From NCBI GenBank assembly GCA_023079485.1, contig CM041084.1:132524792-132588791 (forward strand): 64,000 nt of DNA. The letters are read 5' to 3'. The position numbers and the translations under genes were made by a program. Within the stretch, counting starts at the first letter, position 1. Every line of letters begins with the position of its first letter. Source of the stretch: Archilochus colubris (lineage: Eukaryota; Chordata; Aves; Apodiformes; Trochilidae). This document shows positions 37,901-51,222 of this stretch, in pieces. Below the pieces are notes generated by a model that saw only the letters and a list, made by a program, of their open reading frames with translations, had not been told where the DNA came from and did no database searches.

Positions 37901-40847
37901 ACTTAATTACAAATGCCCCCTTTTTTTCTCCTTCTTTCTTTTGGCTTTTATTTCTAAACGTTATGTCATACAGTATGGACTATCTCTTTAGCCAGCTTGG
38001 GACACTTGTTCTGGCTATGTCCCCTCCCAGCCTCTTGCCCACCCTTAGCCTACTGTCCTTAGGAAGTCTTCCTTTTTAGCTTAGGGTAACAAACTCCAGA
38101 ATTTAGCAAGAGAATGAGTTTTAAGTAGAGTTTGGCTCAGTGTGATAATTTAATTTTTTTTTAAATTGAGGCTGTAGTCTTTTAAATTGCTTACACTTTG
38201 AAATTGCGCAGTCACACAACAGCACTGCCTCCATCAGTTTTCAAGAGTTTCAGAGTTTCAGATGTGTTTTGGCATTTCAGAACTTTGTGAGGAATTTATC
38301 ATTATAAGTGTGTGTCTTGGATGAACAATGTACAGAACATTTATCTTTGTTGTAGCTTGTAGTTTGAATTTGAGCTAGCCATTACTGCAGTAAAAAATAT
38401 TATTAGTTGTTGCACTTGTCAGAGAATATAACCCCTTAGAATACCCTTCAAAAGTGCCTGGAAAACCTTCTAAGTTACTTCAAACAGCTGTTTCGGAGTA
38501 GTATTTTTATCACAGTACAATATCAAATTAATAAACTTTTCCATAAGTAACACTAATTATCTGATTCTGAGTGCCATACTTTTCAGTCATGCTAGTTTGT
38601 ACTAAGGAATTTGAGACTCCCATGAATATCTTTGCATAGCACTACACTGCTTTGTGTAGCTGCCCCCAGATGTGGGTCTGTACCAGTGAGAGTAACATCT
38701 TCTGCATTCAGTTATTTTCTTGCCATGACACTTTGCAGAGCCATTAAAGAACACAGTGTACTTTGAGGTTATATATTGCTGGCAAAGAAACCTGAGATCA
38801 CAAACCTTTTTTCTGACACACCTTATTTGTCTGCAAATGTCAGCCTGCACTGAGACCCATTGAGAAAAGATTAATAGTCTTAAGAGTGTGCAGTATAGTA
38901 GCACTGGCTTATGAAATGCACTTGAGCCTGTACCATAGCTCAGCTCCTGCTTGTACAGATTATTTTGGTCAGAACTCAGATCTTAATAGCAAGCTGAGGC
39001 ATAGATTACAAGAAAGAAAATTAGCTCTCTCCTGGCCCAAACCAGGACAGATGCCAACATGAAATATACTGGCACAGAAATACTCCAGAGACCTTCCTCT
39101 AGAGACACCATCAGGCCTGATACTGCAGGAACTGAAGCCGGTAAAGAATGGCTGTGAGGGCAGAATGTCTTTCTTATTCAGTACATATTTCATTCACCAT
39201 GACCTCAAAACTGATACCATTTCCAGACTGTTCTTAAATATCTCATTTTTATGAGACCGAGAAAGCGGTGCATCTATGCATAGCACTCTGCCAACTCATT
39301 CCTGGTCTGTGCTAGTTAGTACACTCTGTCACTTCCCTATGAAGATTTACAAAAAAGCAATTTCTCTGAGTGCAGGACAGATACCACAATTTCAGATTCT
39401 GAGATTAGTTCATGTAAGGGTCTTCTGTCAGCACATCTGTGGTGCTGAAAGGAACCTCAGTGGGTTCACTGCTCCTGGATCACCTAACTTAAAAATTACT
39501 GGGTACAAAGTTGTGACCATTCCCCTCACAGTGGTCAAAGTTCACTGCTGAATGTGGGATTCATTATACATGCAGGTGTTTTCAAATTAAATTATGGCAC
39601 CACCAGGACCTTCTGCAGGGAAGGGTAGGTTTGTCTTAACTTCAGCTGGAGAGGATTAGCTGAGCACCTACTCTGTCCTCCAGCAATGTTTCCTGAGGTG
39701 GAATTTTTGTGGGCTATCAGAACCTGACAAAATGGCTCTGGACAAAGTCAGTACTGCTATCTTTACTACATGCAAGCTGAGGATCTCAAAAACTCAGCAC
39801 TAGAGTACATTTTCTCCTATTTACTCTGTTGCAGTCACAGTTGTATAACTTCAATAGTAGCAGGACCTAATATTTTTTGAAATCGTTTCCTAGAATATTA
39901 ACCCAGATATCTTAAAGATTATTTTCTCTATAATTTGTCATTATAGATCTATCTGCTTCACTGTACCCTAGTCATTTACCTATGTGGTATTCTGCAGAGT
40001 TTGAATTTCTATAATATTTTCTTCTACAATGGAAAAACCACAGGTGGATAAGTTCATGCTAATATTTTCCCAGTATATATCATGAAATTATTACAATGCT
40101 TCTCAAGGTTTTGATGCTATATTTGATTATCAATTTGACTTTCTATTTTGCTGAATGTCATGCTCAGTTGCGGTACAGAACTTGCATACATTTGGCCACA
40201 TTCCATCCTACTGAAACACTTCCATGACGATGTCTGTCAGACCTTTCACACTAAAAATTCAGTCAACCCACCTGCAGACAGTCAGTCTGGCACTGCCTAA
40301 ATCAAGAGAAAGGAAAGATTTTAAGCTGCTGCTGAAGTCTTAACTTTTGTAGTTTGCAGTAAGATGTAGAGAATGAACATAAACATCATCACACAGATGA
40401 AAATTCACACACACCCCTCATGAAGGGCAGCTACTCAGAAAGTCATTTCATGCTGAGTGTCTTGGATGGGAGCAGACCCTCCTGCCCTGTAAAGCATCCA
40501 GGCACCCTGCAGTCAGCAGCACCCACAGCTGGGGTGATGCTCCACTGAGAGCACTTGGAGCATTGAGCCATGGAGTCACCATTCTGTAAAAGTGTAGGCT
40601 GCTAAATATTTTCTAAAACTCCTTCAATTCCTATATTTTTTCCTTTTTTACTATTTTTTTTCTTTTTCATTCTCCTGCCTCTTTTGTTGCTTCCATAAAG
40701 AACCACAGCTATAAAAGATTATTTCTCCATCTCAAAACTACCTAAAATTGAGGAGCTGATGCATGCCTCTCAGGGAGAGCACAGAATTTAGGTCTCCTGA
40801 TTTACTTGGTAAGTACTGTAAACACTAGCTTAGTGATAAGTCCCCTT
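37901..40847. other. Unassigned stretch, no gene seen
   Basis: A+T-rich DNA without recognised repeats. A minus-strand frame at 38,904-38,602 (100 codons, GTG start) has a hydrophobic beginning and eleven cysteines but matches no family I know and lacks supporting signals. I do not call it a gene. Confidence 0.5.
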
Positions 40848-40914
40848 TAGGAAGACCTTATTGGAGCCTTTCAATATTTAAAGTGGGCTTATAAGAAAGA
40901 TGCGGAAAAAATTG
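40848..40914 (+). mobile_element. CR1 LINE, left part of an interrupted plus-strand copy
   Basis: GGAAGACCTTATTGGAGCCT, then TTCAATATTTAAAGTGGGCT and TATAAGAAAGATG follow the CR1 segment encoding the GDLI-A-FQYLKGGYKKDG region, in forward orientation. It stops where the inverted CR1 tail begins at 40,915 and is continued by 41,612-41,706, so both pieces are remnants of one older insertion. Confidence 0.8.
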
Positions 40915-41611
40915 TCATAGAATCATAGAATGTGCCAAGTTGTAAGGGACCCATCAGGATCATGAAGTCCAGTTCCTGAATCTGTGTAGGGCACTCCCAG
41001 GATCACACCATGTTCCTGAGAGCATCATCCAAACACTTCTTGAACTCAGGCAGGCTTGGTGCTCTGACCACATCCCTGGGGAGCCTTTTCCACTGCTCCA
41101 CTGCCCTTGGAGTGAAAAAGCTTTTCCTGATAGCTAACTTAAACCTCCCCTGATTCAGTTTCCAGTCATTTCTCTCAGTTCTGTCTCCAGTCACAGGAGT
41201 GAAGAAAATAGTGCCAGTCCCATCCCTTCCTCTCATGAGGAAGCCATGTACTGCCTCAGCCTCCTTTTCTCCAAAATGAGCAATCCAAGTGACTTCAGCT
41301 GCTCCTCATGTCATCCTCTCCAGACCCTTCACCATCCTTGTCGTTCTCCTTTGAACACTCTCCAATAGCTTGATGTCTTTGCTATGCTGTGGTGCTCAAA
41401 ACTGCACAGAGTACTCAAGGTGAGGCCATACCAGTGTAGAGTAGAGTGGGACAGTGGGACAGTCACCTCCTGTGACCAGCTGGCAACACTGTGTTTGATG
41501 CATCCCAGGACATGGTTGGTCCTTCTGGCTGCCAGGGCACACTGCTGGCTCATATTCAGGTTGCCACCAACCAGGACCCCCAGGTCCCTCTCTGCCTCTC
41601 CAGCCACTCAA
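40915..41611 (-). mobile_element. CR1 LINE nested inside another CR1, minus strand
   Basis: Starts with the inverted CR1 octamers (TCATAGAATCATAGAATG at 40,915) and runs through the C-terminal coding part. The minus strand at 41,236-41,003 contains NDWKLNQGRFKLAIRKSFF and WKRLPRDVVRAPSLPEFK. At 41,607-41,450 it contains [19 protein letters not shown] followed by [20 protein letters not shown]. It is 5'-truncated just before the EKDLGVLV motif. It interrupts a plus-strand CR1, so it inserted later than its host. A short GGGACAGTGGGACAGT duplication lies near 41,448-41,463. No working protein. Confidence 0.92.
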
Positions 41612-41706
41612 CCTGATCTTGAGAAAGTCCCTGCTTACTGCAGGGGATTAGACTAAGTGCCCTTTGGAGATTCCTTCTACCCTAAACCATTCTATGATTC
41701 TGTGAT
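41612..41706 (+). mobile_element. CR1 LINE, right part of the interrupted plus-strand copy
   Basis: CCCTGCTTACTGCAGGGGAT, then TAGACTAAGTGCCC and CCCTAAACCATTCTATGATT mark the CR1 3' UTR and terminal octamers in forward orientation. Together with 40,848-40,914 it forms the host element of the nested insertion. The roughly 300-400 bases of CR1 that should lie between the two pieces (the KLEEGRFRL...PSLE coding region) are missing, so the nested insertion was accompanied or followed by loss of target DNA. Confidence 0.88.
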
Positions 41707-44700
41707 TCTATAATAATATTACATAGACAACAACTCTTCTCCTTAAACAACAAGTTTGAAAACAGAAGAACAAAACCTGATCAATTCTTAGAATGTGGGC
41801 CAAGTAAAATTATCACTGCATGACTGTTTCAGTCAGGGTCTGTTGTGGGCAGAGGTTTCTGCCTTTATATTCAGCTTCTAAATGTCCAGCTAGACTAATT
41901 TTTTATTTGACTTTGTGATTAGTGCTTTCTTTTGACTAATAACTCCTGTGGCTTTATGTGCCCCTTGTTGGCAGGGAGCTATGTGACATCTCCAGGGTCA
42001 AAGTGACAGACCTTGACAAATCCAGACAGAATGTATATAATAAGCATTTTCTCAGAAATTCCATTGTCTTGGAGACAGATGAGCTCAGCTCTGGGGACAC
42101 AGAAGTCCTGGGGCTTGCTCCCAGCTCTCTATCAGGCAAAGCATGGGCTTCCACTAGAATTTCTTCCTTCCAGGGAGCTAAGCAGGGTAGTGATATTCTT
42201 TTGTCTTTTGTCTTTTTCTATTTATTCATGTGCTGGAAATTTGTAAAGGTCTCAAGTATTCTTATGTGTTAGATTTCACGTAAGTTATGAGTTCTAATTT
42301 TCAGAAAACAGAACCTATGTTTTTCCTGGAGCATTCCTATGAGAGATGAAATATGTGTTTCAGTTTAAACATATTTAGAGCTTTGTGTCTTATCACAGAT
42401 TGGTTCTGTTTTTTTTTTCCTTTTTTAATTTCAGTATTCTATACCACTAATTTCAGTTATACTATGTTTACATAGGGTTCATTGTGTATCTTTTTCTTTG
42501 TATCCGACTGCTGATGGAAGAGATATTTCACTGAGAATAATACAATTATTCTCTAGCTTAGCAAAGTGCATATAATGATGCTCACAAAACTGATACTGAT
42601 CTTTTCTGATGGCTTTCAGTAGAGTTTTCTTCTTCTGTTTACACCAGTCATTTCCACCAAGAAGGAATAAAATAAATTGGATGAAGCATACCATGTAACC
42701 ATATAAGAAAATTTTTGAACACAGTAAAAATAGAAGGCTGAGTTTTAAGTTTTGAAATTCAGTGTTAATGTTTTCCATTAAGGAAACTGTTTCTTTGGAC
42801 AGGGCAAAAAAATTGTCAGTCAGGGCTTTTGTGCCATGTTGTAGTATATGTTAACAGTTAAGTATCTGGAAACAAAAGGTAAGATGGAGGAAGAGAAATA
42901 AAAGGCATGTCAAAGTCAGTAGAAAAATCAGATTACTCTGATGAAAGCTGTGGTCTTCAGTTTGTTATATTTAGTCCAGTAGCTCAGATTCAGCCTGCAC
43001 AAGGAGTGCAAGTCTGAAATCTCTCAGCACCTAATTGGCATTCATTAGTCTGTGGGAAATGAATTTGGGATTTCAGGCTCTTTTTACGTGGAAGGGGTGT
43101 TAGACTTTGAAGCTAGGGGACACCGAGTACATAGAAATCAGTCTCATCCTTCCACAGCTTCTCAAACTGCTGGATATCCAATGCCTGTTGGGCCTCTGAC
43201 AGCATCTTGATGGATTAAAAACAAAGGCTGCTCACTCACCATGAGGCAGACATCCTAGTGCCATGCCAAGAAGGGATGTCAGGGAAAGTCACAGAATTAC
43301 CTTTAATACTCAAGAAGAAAATGCAGTCTTGCTGGCTTTCTTCTGTCTTAACATCACAGATTTGCCAGCCAAGTGCATAGACAAATGGCATCCCAGCATG
43401 TGCAACTGGCTCTGTGCTATGCTGCAAATTCATAAATTGTAATTTTAGGACTAAAAATCTCTGTTTAAAACTGTCAGGTGTGAGCACTGCTCCCAGACCA
43501 CAGGCAATTTACAATAAGACTCAAAGTCCAGGATTCCATGCTGGAGGTCCCCAGGCTTTTCAGGGCTGACACCTTCCCATCAATGTGAACTTCACTGCAC
43601 AATAACAAAGCATAGCAGTTCAAGCTGTCCTTTGCAAGAAAAACGTGCAAACAACCTCTTGTATTCACCAAGTATAGGAGGTGCCAGGCAGCTCAGAAGT
43701 TACAGCTGTAGCTGGGTCACTACGTCTTAGGGGAGACAAAACAGACCCAGGCAATAACATTTTAATTATAGTTTTAACTTCATTGTCATTTATCTTTTCT
43801 GAATCATCTCCTACATTGAATAGAGACATGGATGAAAAGGACAAAATAGAAACAAAATAAAACTGAAGTACTGAAAAAAGGACATAGTGGCATTTTTGCA
43901 TTGAATAATGTCATGATTGGTCAAAATTTGGTGATTCTTTTTTTATATGTGATTCATTGCAGACAATCAAGAAGTAGAGGTTAAAATACATAAAGCTTGT
44001 TCCTGCAGTAGCCGTATTATAATGTGTTTGACAGCTGTCTTTGTTCTAATTTAGTATTACTTACATTTGTAATATAATGTATTTCTTTGGCTAAAGTCAA
44101 GAATGTATCAGTACTGTATGTATGGTTTTCTATATTGTCAGACTGTACTTTGAACCAGCTAGGGACTCATAATATAATACATTTTTCCACTATAAATTGT
44201 CTGATCCTTTAGGATGGCAAGGAAATTGGATAAGTTGCTGGGTGCCATAGATAATAAATTTTGTGCCTAAGGTACCATAGGCCTAAAGAGAATTAATAAA
44301 ATTTTATACTAAAATGATAAATTATATAATACCCCCAGAATAGTTCAGTGCTTCCTTTTCATTTTTCATTTCTGTATAATTCTTGACCCTATGCAGTTAG
44401 ATTTGTCAAAATGAGCAATATTTAGGAATGTGGATGAAAATTGGAAAGGAAGGTAAAATGCAGTGGACTGTTACCCCACCAAGAAGCCCTATAGAATGTT
44501 AGAAGCCCTATTTCTGGAACAATTGAGATTATTAGAAAACCTTATGCAATGTTCATTACTGCACAAAATTTAAATAACCTCAAAAAATCTTTAAAGCATG
44601 AAAATTTTGAAACTATGTTAACTAAGTGAAACCCTTGTTAGCTGAAAGCTACCTTCATGCAGATGTTGGTAACAGTGCTGGAGAACAGGAAATGTGAAGT

Positions 44701-45900
44701 CTCAGGTGTTTTCAGAAGTAGCCAGAGGTCACTGCAAACCAGCAGACAAACAGTAGTGACTTTGGGGACTTTTAGCTCTTGTCTTCTGAAGTCTTAAATT
44801 CTCCTCTAGGTATATAAACTCCTCCGAATTTCCTGGTTTCACACATTGATACAAATTGAAACTAGGGCAAAACATTTTTTATTTGATTCCACTTCTACAC
44901 AGAATACAGAGAATCATATTTATAAGGATCATCATAGTGAGACCAGGAATTTTTCATCCACCTGATCTGTCTCAAGGAGCCTCTTTCTGCTAAAGATTAT
45001 ATTCTAGTCTAGCAAAATAGTTAAATTCAGTAAGAATTGTTGCTAGTCCACCCTGCAAATGTGCACGTTTTGGCTTCTACTGTCAGGTTTCTTGCAGCTG
45101 ATATATCAATTGATGATGGTCTTGGCTTTCTGGAGAAATGTAATACTTCAGTAGTAAAACAGTGTAAGAACCATGTCCTAAAATTCAGTAACTGGTCAGG
45201 ATTTTGTAATATTCAACTGGCAAAATCACAATACTTTTTTCATTATTATGAAAAAGAAAAATTCATTATTATTCATACACTAGGTGATGTAGTATTAAAG
45301 TCTGGAAGAGTAAATGCTAATTCTCTAATGCATGAAGCTATAGAAAAAATCTAACTTACTGAAGTAGATGATAGCTGCCAACCTTTTTGAAATACACCAT
45401 GAAAATACCTCTAATAGCAACTGAAATGTAATTAATTAAAAGTTATTTATTGATCTATGTTGTTGAATGTTAAGTTTATCAATATTCTCATTGTGTTGGT
45501 TTTGCTGTTGAGGTTTTATGTGGTTAGTGTTGTTTTTGTTTCCCTGATACACTTAAATTAAGGTTTGTAGATATAAGGCAGGGCTGCTGCGTATAGTGAA
45601 CGATAATTTTCATTGCAAGTCCCATCTTTGACTCTCTTTTTGACAGGTGAACAAGGTGAATGCATGGAGCACAGGATTATGTATTAATCCAGTTCAGAGA
45701 TTAACTAACAGGGAAATGCTATAAAGTAAATGTATGTATGGAAATCTGTGGAGCTTAGACTGATTTATCATAAATTAGAAAAAAAAAAAATTAATCTCGG
45801 TAGAGCGTATCTGGCTAGGAATAGCAAAGCATTCAGAGACAGACTTTTTCCTGTATGAGAGGAAGAACCTGCAAGGCACTTTCCCAAAACTATCCTGAAC

Positions 45901-45940
45901 AGAATTGAATAATATAAGTATTGAATTGAATAATAAAAGT
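45901..45940. repeat. Imperfect ~20-bp tandem repeat next to an A-run
   Basis: GAATTGAATAATATAAGT is followed directly by TTGAATTGAATAATAAAAGT, then ATGGGGG and 13 A residues (45,948-45,960). It is a simple low-complexity repeat in unassigned DNA. Confidence 0.7.
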
Positions 45941-48900
45941 ATGGGGGAAAAAAAAAAAAAGTAATCTTGAATTGTTTTTTGAGAAGACATACTTCAAAAC
46001 AGAAGAAAAAGATTTATCTTTTTCATAGCCTCTGATTTGGCTTTCTTTGTAGGCAGAACCATGGAGGCAGAGTGACAGATACAATCAGGTGAAAGAGTTG
46101 TAAGAGAAATGGCCTCAGGGCATAACAGTTCTGAAGATCATGATTGAAGCTTATGCCAGTTGATGTCCAATGTGAAATGTTGTTTGGGAAGGGGGATGTA
46201 AACTAATACAGCCTAAAGAAAAAATAGCTTGGAAAGAATTAACTCATTGGAAAGGAAAAGTTTAAGTGCTCTAAGAGACAAAGCTAACAGTGAATCTCTT
46301 GATTCCTGTCTGTTGGTAATTATCTTCCAGTTATTTTTACTCCCAGCCTTTGTTCACAACCTATGTTGCATACCTTTTGGAAGCTCGTGGCCCTTATGAC
46401 CTTTCCAGTTAAATGTTTCAGCTTGGAACATTAGCATCTTTCTGATAGAAATACTGCATTTTACATTCTCTCTGAGAACCTGCTGTTCCAGGTTTGACTG
46501 ATAACACACATGCATATTCACTTTGTTCTGTGTTTTGTGATCCACGTTCCCACAGGAGAACATAAAATTTCCTTGTAGTAATACATTCTGTAGTGTCAGT
46601 GGGATACAAGTTTTACCATGGTCACATTTTAAGCAAGATGATGTTTCCAAAATGCAAAGACTAAAGGAGCCATAACAATGTCTTAAGGGGAATTTCCCCA
46701 TGCAGAACAGTTCTATGTAACTTTCAGTTTTCTGCTATGGAAACTGGTCAGGTAAAACCAATATTCAGCCTGTTTTGTAACCTGAACCTGTATCTTGCAT
46801 CTGTGAGAAAACCTTTGCGTATGAGAAAGTTCAGGGTCAGTTCAATACCCAAGATGAACTGCAACAGGATACCTGCATATTTGTGTGCTGTTGTGAGCTG
46901 GAAATATCTGAGAAGTACTTTATGCCCACTTTTTTCCAAATGGGACAAGGTAAAGTTGAACTTGTAGCTAACAAATTCTTATCAACCCTCTTGTGTATAC
47001 ATGGTCGATTTTCCTACATCTTTACCCACTTACAGGTACCACAGCTGAATCACTGGGATAGGCAGTGAAAAGACAAGATGGTCAAAAAGGTTCAAAAAGG
47101 ACTGGATGGATTATCAGCATAGATAATCACACAGTGCTGTCTGCAGTAAAGGCTAATAAAAGGTGAAAGATAAAATAGTCATAAATATGACATTTTTAAT
47201 ATGGACTTTGGGAAGAAGGCCCTATGCCTTAGTAGAGATTATTCCAAATTTCCTCATCACTAGATAGGACACTGGTTGGGATCTGTCCTGGTCGAATTTG
47301 TCTATTCCTCTGTAACAGGATAAACTTCAGAGCTTCAATCCTGCAATTTTTAACAGTGGAAGAAAAGGTTTTTACTTCCACAGACAATAGTTTGAAGAGC
47401 TGTCTGCATCTCTCCACTGGTGCCTGGCCATGTTACCCTCCTTCACTACCCTGCTTGTGTTGATGAGGTTCCAAGAGCTGCAGCAATGTGCTTTTACCCT
47501 GGAGAGCTGTATAGTCCCTTGGTGGGAGCTGTGCTTTGACAAAGACAAGGCACAAGGCACTAGAAATTGGCTTGGTCTGGGTAAACTGAAGTATCACTCA
47601 CCACGCTGGCAAAGTGTCATTGTGGAACACAAACTGATTGGTGAACATTTTGTTCATTTCAAGGAGCAGGTGTTAGCTGCTGACTTGACAAGAAAATGGT
47701 ACCCCACAAAACCAGTCTGTACTCAACCTCTGGTGTAAAGGTCACCTTTAGGGCTAACTGGCAAAACATTTTCTGCTTACAGAATTGCCCTGAAGGACAG
47801 CTTCTCCAAGGAGACTGCCAGTTAAAAATAGATGAAACCAGTATTTTGACTGCAGTTTTAAGGCAGTTCTAAAATTTTATTGCTTTACTTAAGACCCCCA
47901 GCTGAAGAAACATTTATCAGTCTGCAGTGAACAGCACCTTCTCATAAGAGCTCAGCAGTAAGCAGACAGCAAACTGCATTACTTGAGTGAAAAAGTGAAG
48001 TGTCATATAAGCTCTACTCTATTGGAAATGGATTAAAACAGAGCCTGTGGCCTTCTCACTAAATCACAAAAGAGCCTTACTGCTGTGAATACTATTTTTC
48101 CCATTTTTTCAAAGGAACCACTTCTACTAAGAAATCTGGAATCTTCCTTTCCTGACGCAGCTCACTTCCAGACAAGGCAAGAGTGTCCCCAGGGGACAGA
48201 GAGGCACAGGATATGCAATGAGGAATGACATAATTTGTTCCCTCCTTGTTTCAGAGCAAGAAACCTCTGAAGAGATTATACAGTTTTGAAGCTGGTCCTG
48301 CTAATGCAGCATCTGAAAGAGGAAGTGTTCTTCACAAACTTTTATAGACGTCTCAAAATGGTGATCAGTATGTGAAGCACAGGAGAATCAACACTTCCCA
48401 ACTCACCAGCAAGCACAGATTTAAACATTTGAGCCTCTACATTTTAAAAGATAAAACTAGTCTATTGACTTTTTTGAAGTCTAATTCTTCCAAAAGCACA
48501 CAGAACCTCCCATATACAGTAGCAGTGATTTAAGGGATGCTGCCTAGCTTGATACCAACATGGAGGTGGCCCAGCTGAGACATCATGGGGCAATACAAAG
48601 TCAGTAAAGACCTGCAGCAAGGTCTGCACTGCATGCCCCAATCACAGTACTAATTAAAGCAGAGGCTCAACCAAAAAACTTCAGAAGTGTCGTGGTCATA
48701 GTTTTGTAAGTTCCTCCACAAGAGACATACTTTATCTTACGTGCTTTATCACTATTTATCAGTAGGTAACTCAAGTATTTATTAATTTTCTGCTTATAAT
48801 ATGCATCAGATTTTTCTGATCTAGTTGGTTCTCCTCCAGATAAGTTCTGGTGTGGGTTTTTCCCGTCAGCATAGACATACTCAATTCTCATAGCTTTCCT

Positions 48901-50699
48901 TATTTCCAGTTTCTGGTAGCTTTTATGTCTTGTCAGGATCAGACTTTTATTGTAATCATGGCTCACATTAATTTCAATCTAAGTAGGAAAAAAATCCAAA
49001 AATTAATTTGGCATGGAACAAAAAATTTTGGCAAATCCTCTACTGAAAATCAAACTGCTGTTTGAATCTCAGAACTGAAACAGACATTTCCCTCAGTCTC
49101 ATTTTGTCCTGAGTATAAATTTTATCCAACAAATGAGATTTTTTTCCTTGATGAAATCTTAATTGAAAAGAATGAATTCTGGAGAAAGTCCAATTTATGA
49201 GGTGAGTCATATTCAAGCTATAAAAGTATTGACAGTATTTGATTCTGATTTTTATTTTAATCATATGCTTCCTCTGTATTCCATTAGTGAACCATGTCAA
49301 CACATATTGATTTACATGTAAAAAAGAGTGGTACTGATTCACAGTAAAGGTCAATTGTGCTGAAACAAATCTTGCTGGCATATAAAACTGATAGTTACTG
49401 TGACTAGACTTTAGTAGAGCTTACAGCATGAATAACATAGAGGGAACGTTTATGTAATCTGCTGAGTTTTGTCCATGATAAATGAACAATTGGGTAAATG
49501 ATAAAAATCAAGACAAACTGATAATTTACTAGGCACCATAACTACCTTTTAGATTAAAATATAGGACATGTGGTTCTTCTCCAAGCAGTGGGTCTGTGAT
49601 TGGAAGCCCTCCACTTGGGACTTTGGGTGAGAGGTTTTCCCTATAGTGGATGAGTGTGTGAACATTTTGGAGCATCTTTCTAAAATGACTATTTGAGGAA
49701 ACTTAGGAATTCCTAAATTGTGTAATATATGTCTTCTGAACATCCAAACTCAGGGTTTTCTTTGGTATTTTGGAGTGCTGAGTCATTTTGATTGAAAAAA
49801 GTCTCAATTTTTGAGTAGCTGCCCTGTCTGGTTTGTGGATACCTCTGCAATAGAGTCCCGGGATAGCATGTCCAGAGCTGGTCCTATGCGATATTTCCAT
49901 TAGTCATTAGGATGATGGAAGAAAAAGTACCCTTATAAAATCTGCTGACAGCTCCAAGCCAGGATAGATGACAAGAGGACAGGATCAGAATTCAGAATGA
50001 TCTTGGTGAACTGGGGTGGGGGTGGGGTGGCAGAGGAAAGGGAGGGGCTGAGAAGAGGGGCAAGGGAAAAGGTCTACATGCACAGAATATTAAAAAAATT
50101 AATAAATACAAAATGGGGACTGGCTGGCCATCAGCATGGCAGGAAAGGATCTGGACCTAGCAGTGGGGCAGAATCTGGCTGCAGGTTCTTTCACAGAAAA
50201 GTCAAGTATATACTGGAAGGTATTCATGGGAGGGACAATATAAAACCAAAGGAAATTCATTATTGATCATGTTTGTATTTCAGAGAGATTTCTCTATATA
50301 CAGGTAGAAGGTTATTAGACATGATTCCATTACTTTGTTTCAGGAACTCAGCCTATCTAATACCTGAAACATCCCTTTTGGAAAAGCATAGAAAAAAATG
50401 CAAGGTTGTCTTTATGCTCAGCTCCTGCAGCAGTGATGCTGCCAGCTGTTGAAAATTCAATTACTTCAATTTCAGAGTCTGGATTTCAAGAGTTTATGTG
50501 ACTTAGAAATAGAAAGAGACAGTGACACTGAGGTTAAAGAAGAGCCACATGTCCTGGCATATTTCTCTTCAAATTTCTGAATCTTTCATTACAGCCACCC
50601 ACACACCTGGCAGTGTCAGTACTTAAAGCACTACATTCTTGCAGCTGTCCTCTCTTCATTTATATTTTCAGTTGAAAAAAAACCAAAAAAACCAAGCAT

Positions 50700-50721
50700 C
50701 CCCCCCCCCCAAAAAAAAAAA
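50700..50721. repeat. C11-A11 homopolymer pair
   Basis: Eleven C residues are followed immediately by eleven A residues, within a longer A/C-rich stretch (50,676-50,740). Such junctions are error-prone in sequencing and often length-polymorphic. Confidence 0.9.
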
Positions 50722-51051
50722 CAAAACACAAAAAACCCAGACATAGATTGTTGCAGTTCTATACAGAAAAGATATTAATGTACATCACTTGGGATGACTC
50801 AAGCATACTGACGTCTAAGCTTCTGTACATGGGCACAGTGAATAATAGATGAAAGTCCAATTTCTTCTATATAAAGAGTTGAAACAGTGAAAATATACCT
50901 TATCTGTCTGTCCTAGCTTAATAACTGTTCCCAGGGCTCATTTATGTAGACATTATGTAGACAAGAGAAAACATGTATATAACAAAAGTAAATGTTGGAG
51001 TATACACATCTTTGTTCTGTATCGTTGGTTTCAGACTATTTACTGACTTAA

Positions 51052-51222
51052 ATCACAAAATCACAGAATTGTCACCGTTGTAAAAGACCTCTAATATCAC
51101 CATATCCAATCATCACTATCCACCCTAGTGAAAATGTAAAATATATACGCATCAATATCTGCACCACCATGCCCATTACAGCATGTCCTGAAGTGCCTCA
51201 TCTACACAGTTTTTAAATACTT
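51052..51222 (-). mobile_element. CR1 LINE 3' fragment, minus strand, old
   Basis: Starts with inverted octamers (TCACAAAATCACAGAATTG) and continues with GACCTCTAATATCACC, the inverted CR1 3' UTR, then CACCATGCCCATTACAGCAT and GAAGTGCCTCATCTACAC, which fit the 'CCATGCCC...CATGTCC...AGTGCCACATC' layout of one CR1 subfamily. Only the 3' UTR and the very end of ORF2 are present. Many substitutions suggest an old copy. Confidence 0.75.

Larger units (their letters stand above)
41707..51051. other. Unassigned 9.3-kb stretch, no gene seen
   Basis: A+T-rich, with no recognised repeat family beyond homopolymers and short local duplications. Several open frames around 100 codons occur on both strands (45,037-45,354 plus; 46,701-46,354 minus; 48,966-48,667 minus; 49,381-49,040 minus). 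None matches a family I know, two lack an ATG, and their lengths are within what A+T-rich DNA yields by chance over this distance. Confidence 0.5.

Noticed and set aside
38602..38904. 100-codon minus-strand frame with a hydrophobic start and eleven cysteines, resembling a small secreted protein
   Set aside because: It starts with GTG and has no signal-peptidase-like site I trust. The cysteine spacing matches no Kazal, defensin or other family I know, and it has no promoter or polyadenylation signal. Chance is the simpler explanation.
42479..42778. Minus-strand frame with a long hydrophobic segment resembling a membrane helix
   Set aside because: T-rich DNA readily encodes leucine, phenylalanine and isoleucine runs by chance, and nothing else supports a gene.
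46354..46701. 115-codon ATG-started minus-strand frame with several cysteines
   Set aside because: No family match from reading and no splice or promoter context. Several overlapping frames in the same place suggest locally few stops rather than a gene.
48667..48966. 99-codon lysine-rich minus-strand frame
   Set aside because: No ATG, no recognised domain, and a length within chance expectation for A+T-rich DNA.
49040..49381. 113-codon ATG-started minus-strand frame
   Set aside because: The composition is dominated by residues encoded by A+T-rich codons, with no domain, no neighbouring exon and no regulatory signal.
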